Assembly: GCF_003574965.1 (NCBI RefSeq)
Contig: NZ_CP032317.1
Location: 2,232,001 to 2,296,000, forward strand
DNA length: 64,000 nt
Reading direction: 5' to 3'
Source of the DNA: Hymenobacter oligotrophus
Lineage (GTDB): Bacteria; Bacteroidota; Bacteroidia; Cytophagales; Hymenobacteraceae
This document shows positions 52,229 through 61,145 of this stretch, one piece after another. The position numbers and the translations under genes are program-made. Below the pieces are notes generated by a model that was given only the letters and a program-made list of their open reading frames with translations, made no database searches and was not told the DNA's origin. Every line of letters starts with the position of its first letter. Within the stretch, counting starts at the first letter, position 1.

Positions 52229-53482
52229 ATGTCTCGTCTGTTTTCATCGTTTTTCTTTTTGGCGCTGCTGGTGGTGGCCGAGTGGTACGGCTCGCAAGCC
52301 ATTCGCACCTTGGTGCAGCAGTATTCGCAACACACCCGGCGCGTGGTTACAACCGCGTACTGGCTGGTTACCATCGGCCTGTGGGTTGCCGGCGTGTGGG
52401 CCATGAGCACGCGCCACATGGGCAGCAGCGCCTCCAAGTCGTACATCGGCGGCTTGCTGCTGGCGTTTGTGGTGGCCAAGCTCATCGTGCTGCTGTTTTT
52501 GCTGCCCGAAGACCTGGTGCGCCTCGGGCGCTGGGCAACGCGGCTGTTTACCCGCTCGGGCGATGGTGCCACGGCCGGCGGCGCGCCCATTACGCGCAGC
52601 GAGTTCCTGAGCAAAATGGCCCTGCTCGCGGCGGGCATCCCGTTTGTGGCGCTGATTTACGGCATGGTGCGCGGCGCCACCGATTACCGCGTGAAGCGCG
52701 TAACGCTGCGCTTTCCCAACCTGCCGGCCTCGTTCGATGGCTTCAAAATGGTGCAGATTTCCGACCTGCACACGGGCTCGTTTCAGTCGAAAGAGCCGCT
52801 GCGCCGGGCCGTGAACCTGATTAATCAGCAGGGTGCCGACCTGGTAGTAATGACCGGCGACCTAGTAAACAACTTCGCCCACGAGGTGGAGGAGCACATC
52901 GACACGCTGGCCGGCATTACCTCGGGCGTGGCCAAGCTCTCGGTGCTGGGCAACCACGACTACTCCGATTACGTGGACTGGGGCCCCCTTGGTGGCGCCG
53001 AGGCCAAGGCTGCCAACCTCGCCCGCATCAAAGAAAACCACGCCAAAATTGGCTGGCGCCTGCTGCTTGATGAAACGCACCACATTGAGCGCAACGGCGA
53101 GAAGATTGCCATTTTGGGTGTGCAGAACTGGGGCCAGCGCGGCTTTGCCAAGTACGGCAACCTCGCCAAAACCCACGCGGCCTCGGGCGAAGTGCCGTTC
53201 AAAATTCTGCTCTCGCACGACCCTTCGCATTGGGAGGCGCAGGTGCTCGAGTACAACGACATCGACCTGACGCTTTCGGGCCACACCCACGGCATGCAGT
53301 TCGGTGTGAACCTGCCGCACCTTAAGTGGAGCCCCGTGCAGTACGTGTACCGGCAGTGGGCGGGCTTGTACGAGCGCGGCAAGCAGCTGCTGTACGTAAA
53401 CACCGGCCTGGGCTTTATCGGCTATCCCGGCCGCGTGGGTTTCCTGCCCGAAATCACGGTGTTTGAGCTGCGCCGGGCATAG
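52229..53482 (+). CDS. Membrane-anchored metallophosphoesterase
   Basis: The 417-aa protein has three or four N-terminal membrane helices (about 5-25, 40-60, 72-95, 128-148) and a calcineurin-like phosphoesterase domain. All metal motifs are present: ISDLHTG, VMTGDLVNN, LGNHDYSDY and SGHTHGMQFG. Members of this YkuE-like group act on the membrane or periplasmic face, with substrates such as UDP-diacylglucosamine-like lipids or nucleotides suggested in different species. The substrate here is unknown. ATG 52229 precedes the first helix. Confidence 0.85.
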   Translation: MSRLFSSFFFLALLVVAEWYGSQAIRTLVQQYSQHTRRVVTTAYWLVTIGLWVAGVWAMSTRHMGSSASKSYIGGLLLAFVVAKLIVLLFLLPEDLVRLGRWATRLFTRSGDGATAGGAPITRSEFLSKMALLAAGIPFVALIYGMVRGATDYRVKRVTLRFPNLPASFDGFKMVQISDLHTGSFQSKEPLRRAVNLINQQGADLVVMTGDLVNNFAHEVEEHIDTLAGITSGVAKLSVLGNHDYSDYVDWGPLGGAEAKAANLARIKENHAKIGWRLLLDETHHIERNGEKIAILGVQNWGQRGFAKYGNLAKTHAASGEVPFKILLSHDPSHWEAQVLEYNDIDLTLSGHTHGMQFGVNLPHLKWSPVQYVYRQWAGLYERGKQLLYVNTGLGFIGYPGRVGFLPEITVFELRRA

Positions 53483-53618
53483 TTCTGCCGTCTCAAACTC
53501 AACCTTAGGTAACGCAACCTGGGCAGCAGCGTATAAGCCGCTGTGCACGGTGCCCGAAGTGCTTCTTCCGGAACGCACCTAGGCGCCGTGCCTTCCCTAA
53601 CCGTTGATTTACCTGATT

Positions 53619-54299
53619 ATGAAAAAGACCCTCATGCTAATGGCCTGCGCTGGTGCGCTGACCATGGCCTCGTGTAGCAGCGACAACAACACCGACTCGG
53701 CCGCTACCACTACCGAAACCACCACGACCACCGAAACCTCGGCCACCGGCAACGCTTCGGCGGCCATGGGCGGCTACTCCGACGCCGACTACAACAGCCG
53801 TGCCGACCGGATTTCGCAGGACTTGGCTACCAACATGAAGCTCGACGATGCCACCCGCCAAAAGGTGCGCACCGTGTACTACAACCGCTCGAAGCGCCTG
53901 GGCGAGCTGCACAACAAGTACGCCACCGACACCACCGGCATGGCCGCCGAAATGAACCGCGTGTACTCTGACACGGATACCGAGCTGAAGGGCATCTTTA
54001 CGGAGCCCGAAATGTATGCCACCTACGAGTCGAACCGCGACATGTACATTGAGGACCGCTACATGACCACCGACAACACCTCGATGGCTAGCGGCAGCGA
54101 CATGAACGCCGAAAACGCCTCGGGTTCGGCTTCGATGTCGGGTTCGACGAAAACCAAAGAAGGCGACGTGAAAGTGAAAATTCAGCGCGACGGCGACCTG
54201 AAAATCAAGGACGCCGCCGACAACAAAACCAAGATGGATGCCGACGACGGCACCGTGAAGCACAAGCCCGAAGAGGGCCAGAAGGTAAAAATGGAATAG
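53619..54299 (+). CDS. Acidic lipoprotein with Ser/Thr-rich linker
   Basis: The 226-aa product has a lipoprotein signal (LMACAGALTMASC, Cys19) and a Thr/Ser/Glu linker (TTTETTTTTETSATGNAS). A helical domain follows (about 60-145, YNSRADRISQDLATNMKLDD onward) resembling small periplasmic stress proteins. The C-terminal half is a charged, Lys/Asp-rich low-complexity tail (KIQRDGDLKIKDAADNKTK). The helix region may be Spy/CpxP-like, but this is only an impression. A strong terminator follows. ATG 53619 is preferred for the signal peptide. Confidence 0.65.
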   Translation: MKKTLMLMACAGALTMASCSSDNNTDSAATTTETTTTTETSATGNASAAMGGYSDADYNSRADRISQDLATNMKLDDATRQKVRTVYYNRSKRLGELHNKYATDTTGMAAEMNRVYSDTDTELKGIFTEPEMYATYESNRDMYIEDRYMTTDNTSMASGSDMNAENASGSASMSGSTKTKEGDVKVKIQRDGDLKIKDAADNKTKMDADDGTVKHKPEEGQKVKME

Positions 54300-54325
54300 C
54301 CGATTGGCTTAATTCCGGATTTTGC

Positions 54326-54365
54326 AAAAAAGCCTGCGCCGTTGCCAACGGCGCAGGCTTTTTTT
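54326..54365 (+). terminator. Intrinsic terminator
   Basis: AAAAAAGCCTGCGCCGTTG (from 54326) pairs with CAACGGCGCAGGCTTTTTT (to 54365), 26 bp after the lipoprotein stop. Confidence 0.9.
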
Positions 54366-54423
54366 ATCTCATTGGCCCGAGGCTTGAATACATTGCGGGC
54401 CGATTGCTTGTTTGCAGCCTTGC

Positions 54424-55209
54424 ATGGATATTTCGTTGGTATTGTATCGGTTGATTTTGCGGAGGTGGCTGGGCCTCTTGGCAGTGCTGCTGTGCCTGTG
54501 GGCCGCGGCGCCGGCCAGCGCGCAAACGCAAGTGCGCGTTACGGGCTCCATCAGCGACAAAGACACGCGCCAGGACATCCCGGGGGCGGCCGTTATCAAC
54601 CAGCGCACCCGCCGGGGCGTGGTGGCCAACGAGCAGGGCGAGTTCAGTTTGGTGGCGCAGCCCACCGATACGCTGGAGTTTCGGGCCATCGGCTACGCCT
54701 CGTACCGCATGCCCCTAGGTGGCACGGGCCTCTCGCAGCTGATTGTGCAGGTAAAGCTGCAGCGCACCAGCGTGCAGCTTACGGGCGTAACCATTCGCGA
54801 AGGCCGCCCCGACGATGCCACCATCAACAAAGCCCTGCGCAACATTCGGCGGCCCACGCCCCCGCCCAACGCGGTGAAGCGGCCGCCCCGGCCCAAACCC
54901 CTATTCCCCGTCGACTCAACGGCGCCTAAGGTGCCCGTACCCACGCTGGCCAACCCCATAAGTTTTATCTACGACCAGTTTTCGCGCGAGGGGGAGCAAC
55001 GCCGCAAGATGGAGGAGATTCAGGCCCAGAAGCAGTACAACGACGAGCTGGCCAGGCGCCGCGCCTATAACCGCCTCTTCCGCATCAACAAAGGCTACGA
55101 GGTAGAAACCGACTCCGCGTACGTGCCCATTTCGGTGCCGCGCACCTTGCCGGCGTTGCCCGCGCAACCCATGCAGCCGCCCGCCGGCAGCCTGGCACCT
55201 AAGCGGTAA
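54424..55209 (+). CDS. Carboxypeptidase-regulatory-like domain protein
   Basis: The 261-aa protein has a signal peptide (LLAVLLCLWAAAPASAQ). A CarboxypepD_reg-like beta sandwich follows (VRVTGSISDKDTRQDIPGA, VVANEQGEFSLVAQPTDTL, FRAIGYASYRM, VKLQRTSVQLTGVTIREG), the domain that begins SusC-like receptors. Here it is followed by a Pro/Arg-rich segment and a helix (SREGEQRRKMEEIQAQKQY) rather than a barrel. Such stand-alone proteins are common in Cytophagales and have unknown roles. ATG 54424 is used. Confidence 0.8.
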   Translation: MDISLVLYRLILRRWLGLLAVLLCLWAAAPASAQTQVRVTGSISDKDTRQDIPGAAVINQRTRRGVVANEQGEFSLVAQPTDTLEFRAIGYASYRMPLGGTGLSQLIVQVKLQRTSVQLTGVTIREGRPDDATINKALRNIRRPTPPPNAVKRPPRPKPLFPVDSTAPKVPVPTLANPISFIYDQFSREGEQRRKMEEIQAQKQYNDELARRRAYNRLFRINKGYEVETDSAYVPISVPRTLPALPAQPMQPPAGSLAPKR

Positions 55210-55293
55210 GCGCGCCCCCTGCCCGGGCAAGCCGGCCCTAGGTGCGCCGGCGCTTTTGCCAACCTAGGGAGCGGCCCCGGCGTAAGCCTAGCT

Positions 55294-56220
55294 ATGAGAA
55301 TTGGCTATCCTTGCGTCAACGAGTCGCTCGACTGCACGTCTACCTCCACCTTTCGGCTGGCTTCGTACTCGGCCGAGCGGCTGGAGCAGGCCGTGGCCAA
55401 CAACCTGGCCTGCCTGCAGCGCATTCTGGAGTACAACGTGCAGCACGAGCTGCGCTTCTTCCGGATTGGCTCGGGCATTGTGCCGTTCGGCTCGCACCCC
55501 GTCAATACCTACCCCTGGCAGCAGCGCTTTGCGGCCGAGTTTCGGGCCATCGGCGACTACATCAAGCAACACGATATGCGGGTGTCGTTTCACCCCGATC
55601 AGTTTGTGGTGCTAAACTCGCCCGATACCGGCATTGTGGAGCGCAGCGTGGCCGAATTGGTGTACCAGGGCTCGATGCTTGATTTGATGGGCCTCGACAG
55701 CAAGGCCAAGCTCCAGATACACGCCGGCGGCGTGTACGGCGACAAAGAATCGGCGCTGAAACGCTGGATTGCTACCTACAACGAGCTACTGCCCGAGGCT
55801 GTGAAGGTGCGCCTGGTGGTCGAGAACGACGACCGCCTCTACAGCCTGCAAGAGTGCCTGCGCCTCTACGACACGGTGGGCGTGCCGGTGCTGTTCGACA
55901 ATTTCCACCACGAGTGCCTGAACAGCGGCGAACCCATGCCCATGGCCTTGCAGCTGGCCGCCGCCACCTGGCACCCCGAGCAAGATGGCCCGCTGATGAT
56001 CGACTACAGCTCGCAGGCGCCGGGCGAGCGGAAAGGCAAGCACGTGAACAGCATCGAGGAAGACCTGTTCCGGGCTTTCGTGGATGATTTGCGCGGCATC
56101 GATGCCGACATCATGCTTGAAATCAAAGACAAAGAAGCCAGCGCCCACAAGGCCTGCGCGATTCTGCGCGACGTAGGCCGGCTCACGGCGCCGCGCACCC
56201 CCTCAGCCACTTCGTACTAA
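55294..56220 (+). CDS. uvsE: UV damage endonuclease
   Basis: The 308-aa enzyme is UvsE/UVDE: MRIGYPCVNESL opening, RILEYNVQHELRFFRIGSGI, the metal-binding VSFHPDQFVVLNSP, LQIHAGGVYGDKE, LVVENDDR and LFDNFHHE. The TIM-barrel endonuclease nicks DNA 5' to UV photoproducts and other lesions, an alternative to UvrABC. All recognised metal ligands (His, Glu, Asp) are present. The downstream 122-aa gene starts 16 bp later and may be co-transcribed. Confidence 0.95.
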   Translation: MRIGYPCVNESLDCTSTSTFRLASYSAERLEQAVANNLACLQRILEYNVQHELRFFRIGSGIVPFGSHPVNTYPWQQRFAAEFRAIGDYIKQHDMRVSFHPDQFVVLNSPDTGIVERSVAELVYQGSMLDLMGLDSKAKLQIHAGGVYGDKESALKRWIATYNELLPEAVKVRLVVENDDRLYSLQECLRLYDTVGVPVLFDNFHHECLNSGEPMPMALQLAAATWHPEQDGPLMIDYSSQAPGERKGKHVNSIEEDLFRAFVDDLRGIDADIMLEIKDKEASAHKACAILRDVGRLTAPRTPSATSY

Positions 56221-56236
56221 GCTATATCTCGCAATC

Positions 56237-56605
56237 ATGCAACAACCCTCCTCCGACGAAAACGCCGACCTGCTCGCCGATACCATTCATGCCTTGCAAA
56301 GCGGCCTCACGGCCGTGCCCCTCAGCCAAGCCATGACGACCACCGAGGCCTGGCAGCAGCAATTTTTGCAAAGCGGCCAGCCCGAACTGCAAAACATTGC
56401 CCGCGAAATCGGCAACCTGCAATCCATCCTCAGCAGCGGTCAGCTCGATGGCCCCGCCATTGGCCGCTCCCTGGGCATGCTAGGCGCCCAGGTAACCGAG
56501 ATTATGCCGCACGCCCCCGACGACCGCAAGGTGGGTCTTTCGCAGCTGAGCACTTTGCTGCTGCGCCTGGGCGGCGAGCTGGAAGCCGATAACAACGGGC
56601 GCTAG
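56237..56605 (+). CDS. Hypothetical helical protein
   Basis: This 122-aa soluble protein is helical (ADLLADTIHALQSGL, ATEAWQQQ-like TTTEAWQQQFLQSG, LQNIAREIGNLQSILSSG) and acidic. No family is recognised. It follows uvsE by 16 bp, suggesting a shared transcript. No signal peptide or metal motif is seen. Codon use is native. Confidence 0.6.
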   Translation: MQQPSSDENADLLADTIHALQSGLTAVPLSQAMTTTEAWQQQFLQSGQPELQNIAREIGNLQSILSSGQLDGPAIGRSLGMLGAQVTEIMPHAPDDRKVGLSQLSTLLLRLGGELEADNNGR

Positions 56606-56665
56606 CCTCCCCGCACCACTAAGCAAACGGCCTCCAAGCGCAAAGCGCTAGCACGGCCAAGAAAG

Positions 56666-56770
56666 AACGTCACTCCAAGCTTATCGAGGAATCTCGCGTG
56701 TTGGGTCAGATAGTCAATTGCTATCCGACGTCAGCACGCGAGATTCCTCGACTTCGCTCGGAATGACGTT
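56666..56770. repeat. Inverted repeat with ATCTCGCG core
   Basis: AACGTCACTCCAAGCTTATC (from 56666) pairs with the end CTCGGAATGACGTT (56770), and GAGGAATCTCGCGTG pairs with CACGCGAGATTCCTC. The inner ATAGTCAATTGCTAT and TCAGCACGCGAGAT match the element at 42874-42966. Confidence 0.8.
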
Positions 56771-56817
56771 CTGGTTTTTCCGGCCCGGGTAGCCTAGGTG
56801 GCTACGGGCTTGGATAC

Positions 56818-58137
56818 TTAAATAACCGCATCGTAGGCCGCGGTGGTGGCCACGGCAACGGGCTCGGCTTCATCACCGAATGCTTGGGCCAAATCGGCAA
56901 TGAGGTCGGCGGGGTCTTCCACGCCAATGCTCAGGCGCACCATGCTTTCGGTGATGCCCATTTCGCGCTGCAGCTCGGGCGTAATGTCGGAGTGCGTCAT
57001 GGTGGCAGGGTGCTCGGCCAGGCTTTCGGTACCGCCCAGGCTTACGGCCAGCTTAATAAGCTGCAAGCGGTTGAGGAAGCGGAACGCCTCGGCCTCGCCG
57101 CCGGCAATGTCAAACGAAATCATGGAGCCCGGCGAAAGGCACTGGCGCTGGTAAATGTCCTGCTGCGCGGCGTCGTGCTCCAGATGGCCCAGGTAGTAAG
57201 TGCGCGTAACCTGCGGGTGCTGGCGCAGCCAATCGGCCACTACGCGCGCCGACTGGGCGGCCCGCTCCATGCGCAGCTTCAGGGTTTCGAGGCTGCGCAT
57301 CAGCATCCAGCCGGTGTTGGGGTCGCACATACTGCCCATAAAGGTGCGCATGGCCCGTACCTCCTTCATCAGGGCTTTCGAACCTAGGGCGGCACCGGCA
57401 ATGAGGTCGGAGTGCCCGCCCAGGAACTTGGTAGCCGAGTACAGCACCAAATCGGCGCCGTGGCGCAACGGGTGCTGAAACACGGGCCCCAGGAAGGTGT
57501 TATCGACCACCACGCGGCAGGGGCGCTCGGCGGTGCCAGCCAGCTTGGCGGCCGCCACGCAGGCGTCGAGGTCAACGAGGTGGTTGGTGGGGTTGGCGGG
57601 CGTCTCCACGTACAGCACGGCCAGTTTATCACCTAGGGCGGCGGCACGGGCTTGCAGCGCTTCGGCCGGTAAGGTGGGCGAAAAGCCTTCGGCCGTAATG
57701 CCAAAGCGCGGCAGCACGTTTTTCAGGAAGAAATCGGTGCCGCCGTACACGGGCTCGGAGTGCAGCACCACGTCGCCGGGTTTTAGCAGGGCCAGCAGCG
57801 AGGTGCTGATGGCGGCCATGCCCGAGGCAAACGAGGCAGCGTCTTCGGCGCCGTCCCACAGCGTGAGGCGGTCTTCCAGGATTTCGAGCGAGGGGTTGTT
57901 GAGGCGCGAGTAAATCAGGCCCATTTCCTCTTCGGGCGCGGGCTGGCGCAGGCCGTAGGCCAGCTCGAAAAAGGCTTTGCCTTCTTCGGCGTTCTTGAAC
58001 ACGAACGTGGAGGTTTGAAAAATGGGGCATTTAATGGCGCCCTCGCTCCATTCGGGCCGAAAGCCGTAGCTCATCATCAGGCTTTCGGGCTTTAGCGGCC
58101 GGCCGTTTAGCTCGGCTTGCTTGCGCAACTCTTTCAT
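56818..58137 (-). CDS. Trans-sulfuration PLP enzyme (cystathionine gamma-synthase/lyase family)
   Basis: The 439-aa enzyme is a Cys/Met-metabolism PLP enzyme. The PLP lysine is in [13 protein letters not shown], the phosphate-binding FASGMAAIS and the aspartate-containing [12 protein letters not shown] are present, and [17 protein letters not shown] is the C-terminal signature. It could be a methionine gamma-lyase, cystathionine gamma-synthase or lyase; subtype cannot be decided from motifs. Start ATG 58137 matches the extended N-terminus common in Bacteroidota ([20 protein letters not shown]). It may work with the PLP enzyme at 40553 in sulfur amino-acid interconversion. Confidence 0.88.
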   Translation of the reverse strand: MKELRKQAELNGRPLKPESLMMSYGFRPEWSEGAIKCPIFQTSTFVFKNAEEGKAFFELAYGLRQPAPEEEMGLIYSRLNNPSLEILEDRLTLWDGAEDAASFASGMAAISTSLLALLKPGDVVLHSEPVYGGTDFFLKNVLPRFGITAEGFSPTLPAEALQARAAALGDKLAVLYVETPANPTNHLVDLDACVAAAKLAGTAERPCRVVVDNTFLGPVFQHPLRHGADLVLYSATKFLGGHSDLIAGAALGSKALMKEVRAMRTFMGSMCDPNTGWMLMRSLETLKLRMERAAQSARVVADWLRQHPQVTRTYYLGHLEHDAAQQDIYQRQCLSPGSMISFDIAGGEAEAFRFLNRLQLIKLAVSLGGTESLAEHPATMTHSDITPELQREMGITESMVRLSIGVEDPADLIADLAQAFGDEAEPVAVATTAAYDAVI

Positions 58138-58230
58138 GGGTGGGAGGAATGTGGGTGGGAGGTAGCGAAGGTAGAACTTTGCCCTGTCCTGCTTGGCTTT
58201 CCCTAGGTGGCCACCAGCTCCCAAACGCAA

Positions 58231-58259
58231 AGGAGCCTGCACCAATGGCACAGGCTCCT
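58231..58259. terminator. Hairpin terminator
   Basis: AGGAGCCTG (58231-58239) pairs with CAGGCTCCT (58251-58259), just after the stop of the 143-aa repeat gene on the minus strand. Confidence 0.7.
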
Positions 58260-58283
58260 GCTAAAATGGCTTGGCGGGTAATG

Positions 58284-58715
58284 CTACATGCGCGAGCCCG
58301 AGGTGCTCGAGGTGGAGCGGCTGCGGTTACTCTTGGTTTTGGTGCGGGTGCCCTTCTGCGAGCTGTTGGCGCGGCCCTGGCCGCGTACCGTGCCGTTGGT
58401 GGTCGAGCCTTGGCCCATCGAGCCCGAGGTAGTGCCGCTTGTGGTGCCCATGGTGCCCGACGTGGTACCCGTGCCCGAGCCGCTGGTGCTCATGGTGCCC
58501 GAGCCGCTGGTAGAGCCCGACGTAGTGCCGGTGGTGCCGCTGGTGGTGCCCGAAGTGGTGGTGCCCATGGTTGTGGAGCCCGAAGTGCTGCCGCTGGTGC
58601 TCATGGTAGTAGAGCCGCTGGTGGTGCCACCCGACGTAGTGCCGCCCGTAGTGGTTTGGGCCTGCGCAGCAAAGCCTGCGGCGAACATAGCCGCCAGTAC
58701 AATTACTTTTTTCAT
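58284..58715 (-). CDS. Secreted Ser/Thr/Gly repeat protein
   Basis: The 143-aa product has a signal peptide (VIVLAAMFAAGFAAQAQ). Eighty or more residues follow built from TSG, TMGTTSG and STSGS units with almost no other residue types. The last 35 residues are strongly basic (KGTRTKTKSNRSRSTSSTSG). The repeats cause long apparent reading frames on the opposite strand. It could be a heavily O-glycosylated linker or surface protein: Bacteroidota glycosylate D-[ST]-[AILMVT]-type sites, but no such aspartates are present here. Function is unknown. Secretion is likely. Confidence 0.65.
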   Translation of the reverse strand: MKKVIVLAAMFAAGFAAQAQTTTGGTTSGGTTSGSTTMSTSGSTSGSTTMGTTTSGTTSGTTGTTSGSTSGSGTMSTSGSGTGTTSGTMGTTSGTTSGSMGQGSTTNGTVRGQGRANSSQKGTRTKTKSNRSRSTSSTSGSRM

Positions 58716-59154
58716 AACGAGGTGCTGTGGTTGAAGATGGATGTGGTTGAAGCCGGGTGGATAACCACCTACCGGAATGCGGGCTTACGCAGGGCATGCG
58801 GGCCTGGGTTATTGTTGAGCCAGGCTGCAACCGATATTTCCGTGCTTCTGCGGAAGCTTAGATCCGTACTTACCCCTAGGTCGGCAAGGGCGTTTTGAGC
58901 GCCGGGGCTTGGCACGCCCGCAACGTTCAGCCCCGGCTACCATGCCGTATCCGTTGCCGTTCCGCAGGGCTTGCCCCAAGCACACCCAATGCCCCGCGCT
59001 GGCCAATAAGACGAACCCGCTGTTCAGATAGATAAGCATTACATCGGCATAAATCGACGGCGCAAGCAAACCGCGAAGGATAGGTTTGAGCATTCAATCG
59101 GGCAGGCAAAGCCACCCGAGGTTCTTGCTCCTAACGCCTTGCTCCGCAGCAGCC
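58716..59154. other. 440-bp gap
   Basis: No supported gene. It contains one CCTAGG (58875) and several possible short frames on both strands without a signal peptide or conserved pattern. The 3' part leads to a small secreted protein gene. Confidence 0.4.
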
Positions 59155-59343
59155 ATGAAAAACTTTCGCTACTACCTCGCTTTGGCCCTGATGCTCATGC
59201 TCAGCCTTGCAGTGCGCGTGCACGCTGCCACGCCCGCGGCTAAAGCAGTTGCTCAGGCCCAGCGCGCCCACCACATAGCGCAGCACCTAGGCAGCCGCAC
59301 GCAACTGCTGCTGCAGCAAACGCACCACTCGGCCTTGCGCTAG
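59155..59343 (+). CDS. Small secreted His/Gln/Ala-rich protein
   Basis: The 62-aa product has a signal peptide (YYLALALMLMLSLAVRVHA) and a short mature region with several His and Gln (QAQRAHHIAQHLGSRTQLLL). No family is recognised. It starts at ATG 59155, and the signal peptide supports this start. A CCTAGG site (59286) encodes Leu-Gly in the mature region. It may be a small periplasmic peptide. Confidence 0.5.
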   Translation: MKNFRYYLALALMLMLSLAVRVHAATPAAKAVAQAQRAHHIAQHLGSRTQLLLQQTHHSALR

Positions 59344-59728
59344 CACATCAATTCAAAACGCAATTGCGCGTTGGGCACCTGGCTTCCCGACGACGTTCGC
59401 TACCGCAGCCGAATGATTTGTAGCGGCCCAAGGCCTCGCCCGGTTCGTGGGTATTGGCTTTGCCTGAACAGCTATACCGCGCGGCACCCGTGCGTAGCGC
59501 CCCTACCTGCCTGCAGGTGGGGGCGCTGCTGTTTGAGGCTAAGCCGGCTTCGGCCAGGGGCTTTTGGCTAGCGCGCCATTACTGGTTGGTACGGCCCGGT
59601 AGCGGTTCGTCCCATTTTCCGGGCCTTTCGTCACTTTTTGTTTCGGGCCGGGCGCGGGGCCGCTAACCTTGTGTGGCATTAGGGCAGCAGCGTGGTGCAG
59701 CGGCCCGCCCAACCCAACCCCAACTGCC
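59344..59728. other. 385-bp gap
   Basis: No credible gene. A GC-rich hairpin (CGCCCCTACCTGC against GCAGGTGGGGGCG, about 59500-59527) is visible. Confidence 0.45.
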
Positions 59729-60034
59729 ATGCACGCACTTGCACAATTACACCTAGTAGGCGGGCGGCTTTCGGGCTGGTTGCTGGTTGCGGCGGTTGCA
59801 GCGCTGGTATGGCTGGCCGCTGGGCGCGCGCTGCAAGGGCAGGCGCCGCGTCGGCTTCCGGCGCCCGTGCCGCCTGCCCACCCGCCGGTGCACACATTGC
59901 AGTTTCGGCAGCCAAAGCAGCCGCCCGAGCTGCGGCTTGCCGCGCGCTGGGTAACCGAGCTACCCCAGCACCGGGGTTGCCCCTGCTGCACCATTGCCTG
60001 CCTGAGCACGGCGTTTTCCTTCTTACTCACCTAG
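59729..60034 (+). CDS. Possible small membrane/secreted protein
   Basis: A 101-aa frame from ATG 59729 has a hydrophobic N-terminal segment (LSGWLLVAAVAALVWLAAG) and a Pro-rich middle, and ends in a Cys-rich hydrophobic stretch (GCPCCTIACLSTAFSF). The stop TAG lies inside a CCTAGG palindrome. The histidine kinase gene starts 28 bp later. No family is recognised, so it may be spurious; the position before a two-component pair is the main support. Confidence 0.35.
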   Translation: MHALAQLHLVGGRLSGWLLVAAVAALVWLAAGRALQGQAPRRLPAPVPPAHPPVHTLQFRQPKQPPELRLAARWVTELPQHRGCPCCTIACLSTAFSFLLT

Positions 60035-60062
60035 GGGTTGCAGCCCCGGCCATCTTCCGTTT

Positions 60063-61118
60063 GTGAAATACCTTAGCCTCTCTTGGTTTCCGGCCTACGG
60101 AACCTTGCCATCCGAATCCCGCAGCATTGTGCGCGATGCCCTTATTGGCCTGCTGTTGTGGGTTATGGGCTCCTTGCTGCTGTTTGCTGGCGAAAGCAAC
60201 GGCGAGCTTGTGTTATACTGGAGCTTTCTGGCAGTGCCGGCAGTGCTGTTGCATTGTTTTGCCTGCTACAAGCTTATTCCGGGCGTGGCAGGCCGTAAGC
60301 GCCCGTTTTGGGCCTACCTGCTGCGCCTCGTTCTTACACTGCTGCCCATGGCTTTGGTTTTGGGCGTGCTCTTGGGCGTGCTGCGCAACGACCCCGAAGC
60401 CGCCGCGGGCTACGTGGCCCTGCTGCTGCCCTTTCAGCTGCTGATTACCGCCCCGCTCGCGTGGTTGGTGTACCAGCGGCGCACCCGCGGCCAGCGGGCC
60501 CTGGAGGGGCTGCGGCAGGAGCTCGGGCACTCGAACGCCTCGCTCGATTTGCTGCGGGCCCAAATCAACCCGCATTTCCTGTTCAACGCGCTCAACACGC
60601 TCTACGGCACCGCGCTGCAAGAGCAAAGCGAGCGTACGGCGCAAGGCATTCAGATGCTGGGCGACATGATGCGGTTTATGCTGCACGAAAACCACCAGTC
60701 GCGCATTTTGCTGGCCCGCGAAATCGAGTACCTGCGCAACTACGTGGAATTGCAGTCGTTGCGCATCGCTACCTCGCCCAACATCACCATCGAAACCAAC
60801 ATCGAGGAGGTGCCCGAAGCCGCCTGGATTGCCCCCATGCTGCTAATCCCGTTTGTCGAAAACGCGTTCAAGCACGGCATCAGCCTACAGCGCCGCTCCT
60901 GGATTAAAACCACGCTGCATTACGCCAACGGCAAGCTGTATTTTGATGTGTACAACAGCACGCACCCCCGGGCCGAGCACGAGCCGCTGGCCGAAGAATC
61001 GGGCCTAGGCCTCAGCAACGTGCAGCAGCGGCTGGCGCTGCTTTACCCCAAGCGCCACGACCTGGTAATTCGGGAAACCGGCACCGAATTTTTCGTGCAT
61101 CTTACGCTGCAGCTGTAA
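60063..61118 (+). CDS. LytS-type sensor histidine kinase
   Basis: The 351-aa protein has four or so N-terminal membrane helices (about 25-135) and a His_kinase domain with the phosphohistidine His171 in QINPHFLFNALNTL. A C-terminal ATPase domain follows (LLIPFVENAFKHGI, the N box, and GLGLSNVQQRL, the G box). It lacks an extra sensor domain, as is common in Bacteroidota LytS-like kinases. GTG 60063 is the start. The LytTR regulator gene follows 27 bp later, forming a two-gene system. Confidence 0.9.
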   Translation: MKYLSLSWFPAYGTLPSESRSIVRDALIGLLLWVMGSLLLFAGESNGELVLYWSFLAVPAVLLHCFACYKLIPGVAGRKRPFWAYLLRLVLTLLPMALVLGVLLGVLRNDPEAAAGYVALLLPFQLLITAPLAWLVYQRRTRGQRALEGLRQELGHSNASLDLLRAQINPHFLFNALNTLYGTALQEQSERTAQGIQMLGDMMRFMLHENHQSRILLAREIEYLRNYVELQSLRIATSPNITIETNIEEVPEAAWIAPMLLIPFVENAFKHGISLQRRSWIKTTLHYANGKLYFDVYNSTHPRAEHEPLAEESGLGLSNVQQRLALLYPKRHDLVIRETGTEFFVHLTLQL

Positions 61119-61145
61119 GCGCCGCGTGTTTCTGTTCTGCTTCGC

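Noticed and set aside
58288-58898. Val/Pro-rich plus-strand frames
   Set aside because: They are shadows of the Thr/Ser/Gly codon repeats of the secreted protein on the minus strand.
58809-59093. 94-codon minus-strand frame in the gap
   Set aside because: It has no signal peptide, family or native codon pattern, and its C-terminal half is Arg/Lys/Pro-rich noise.
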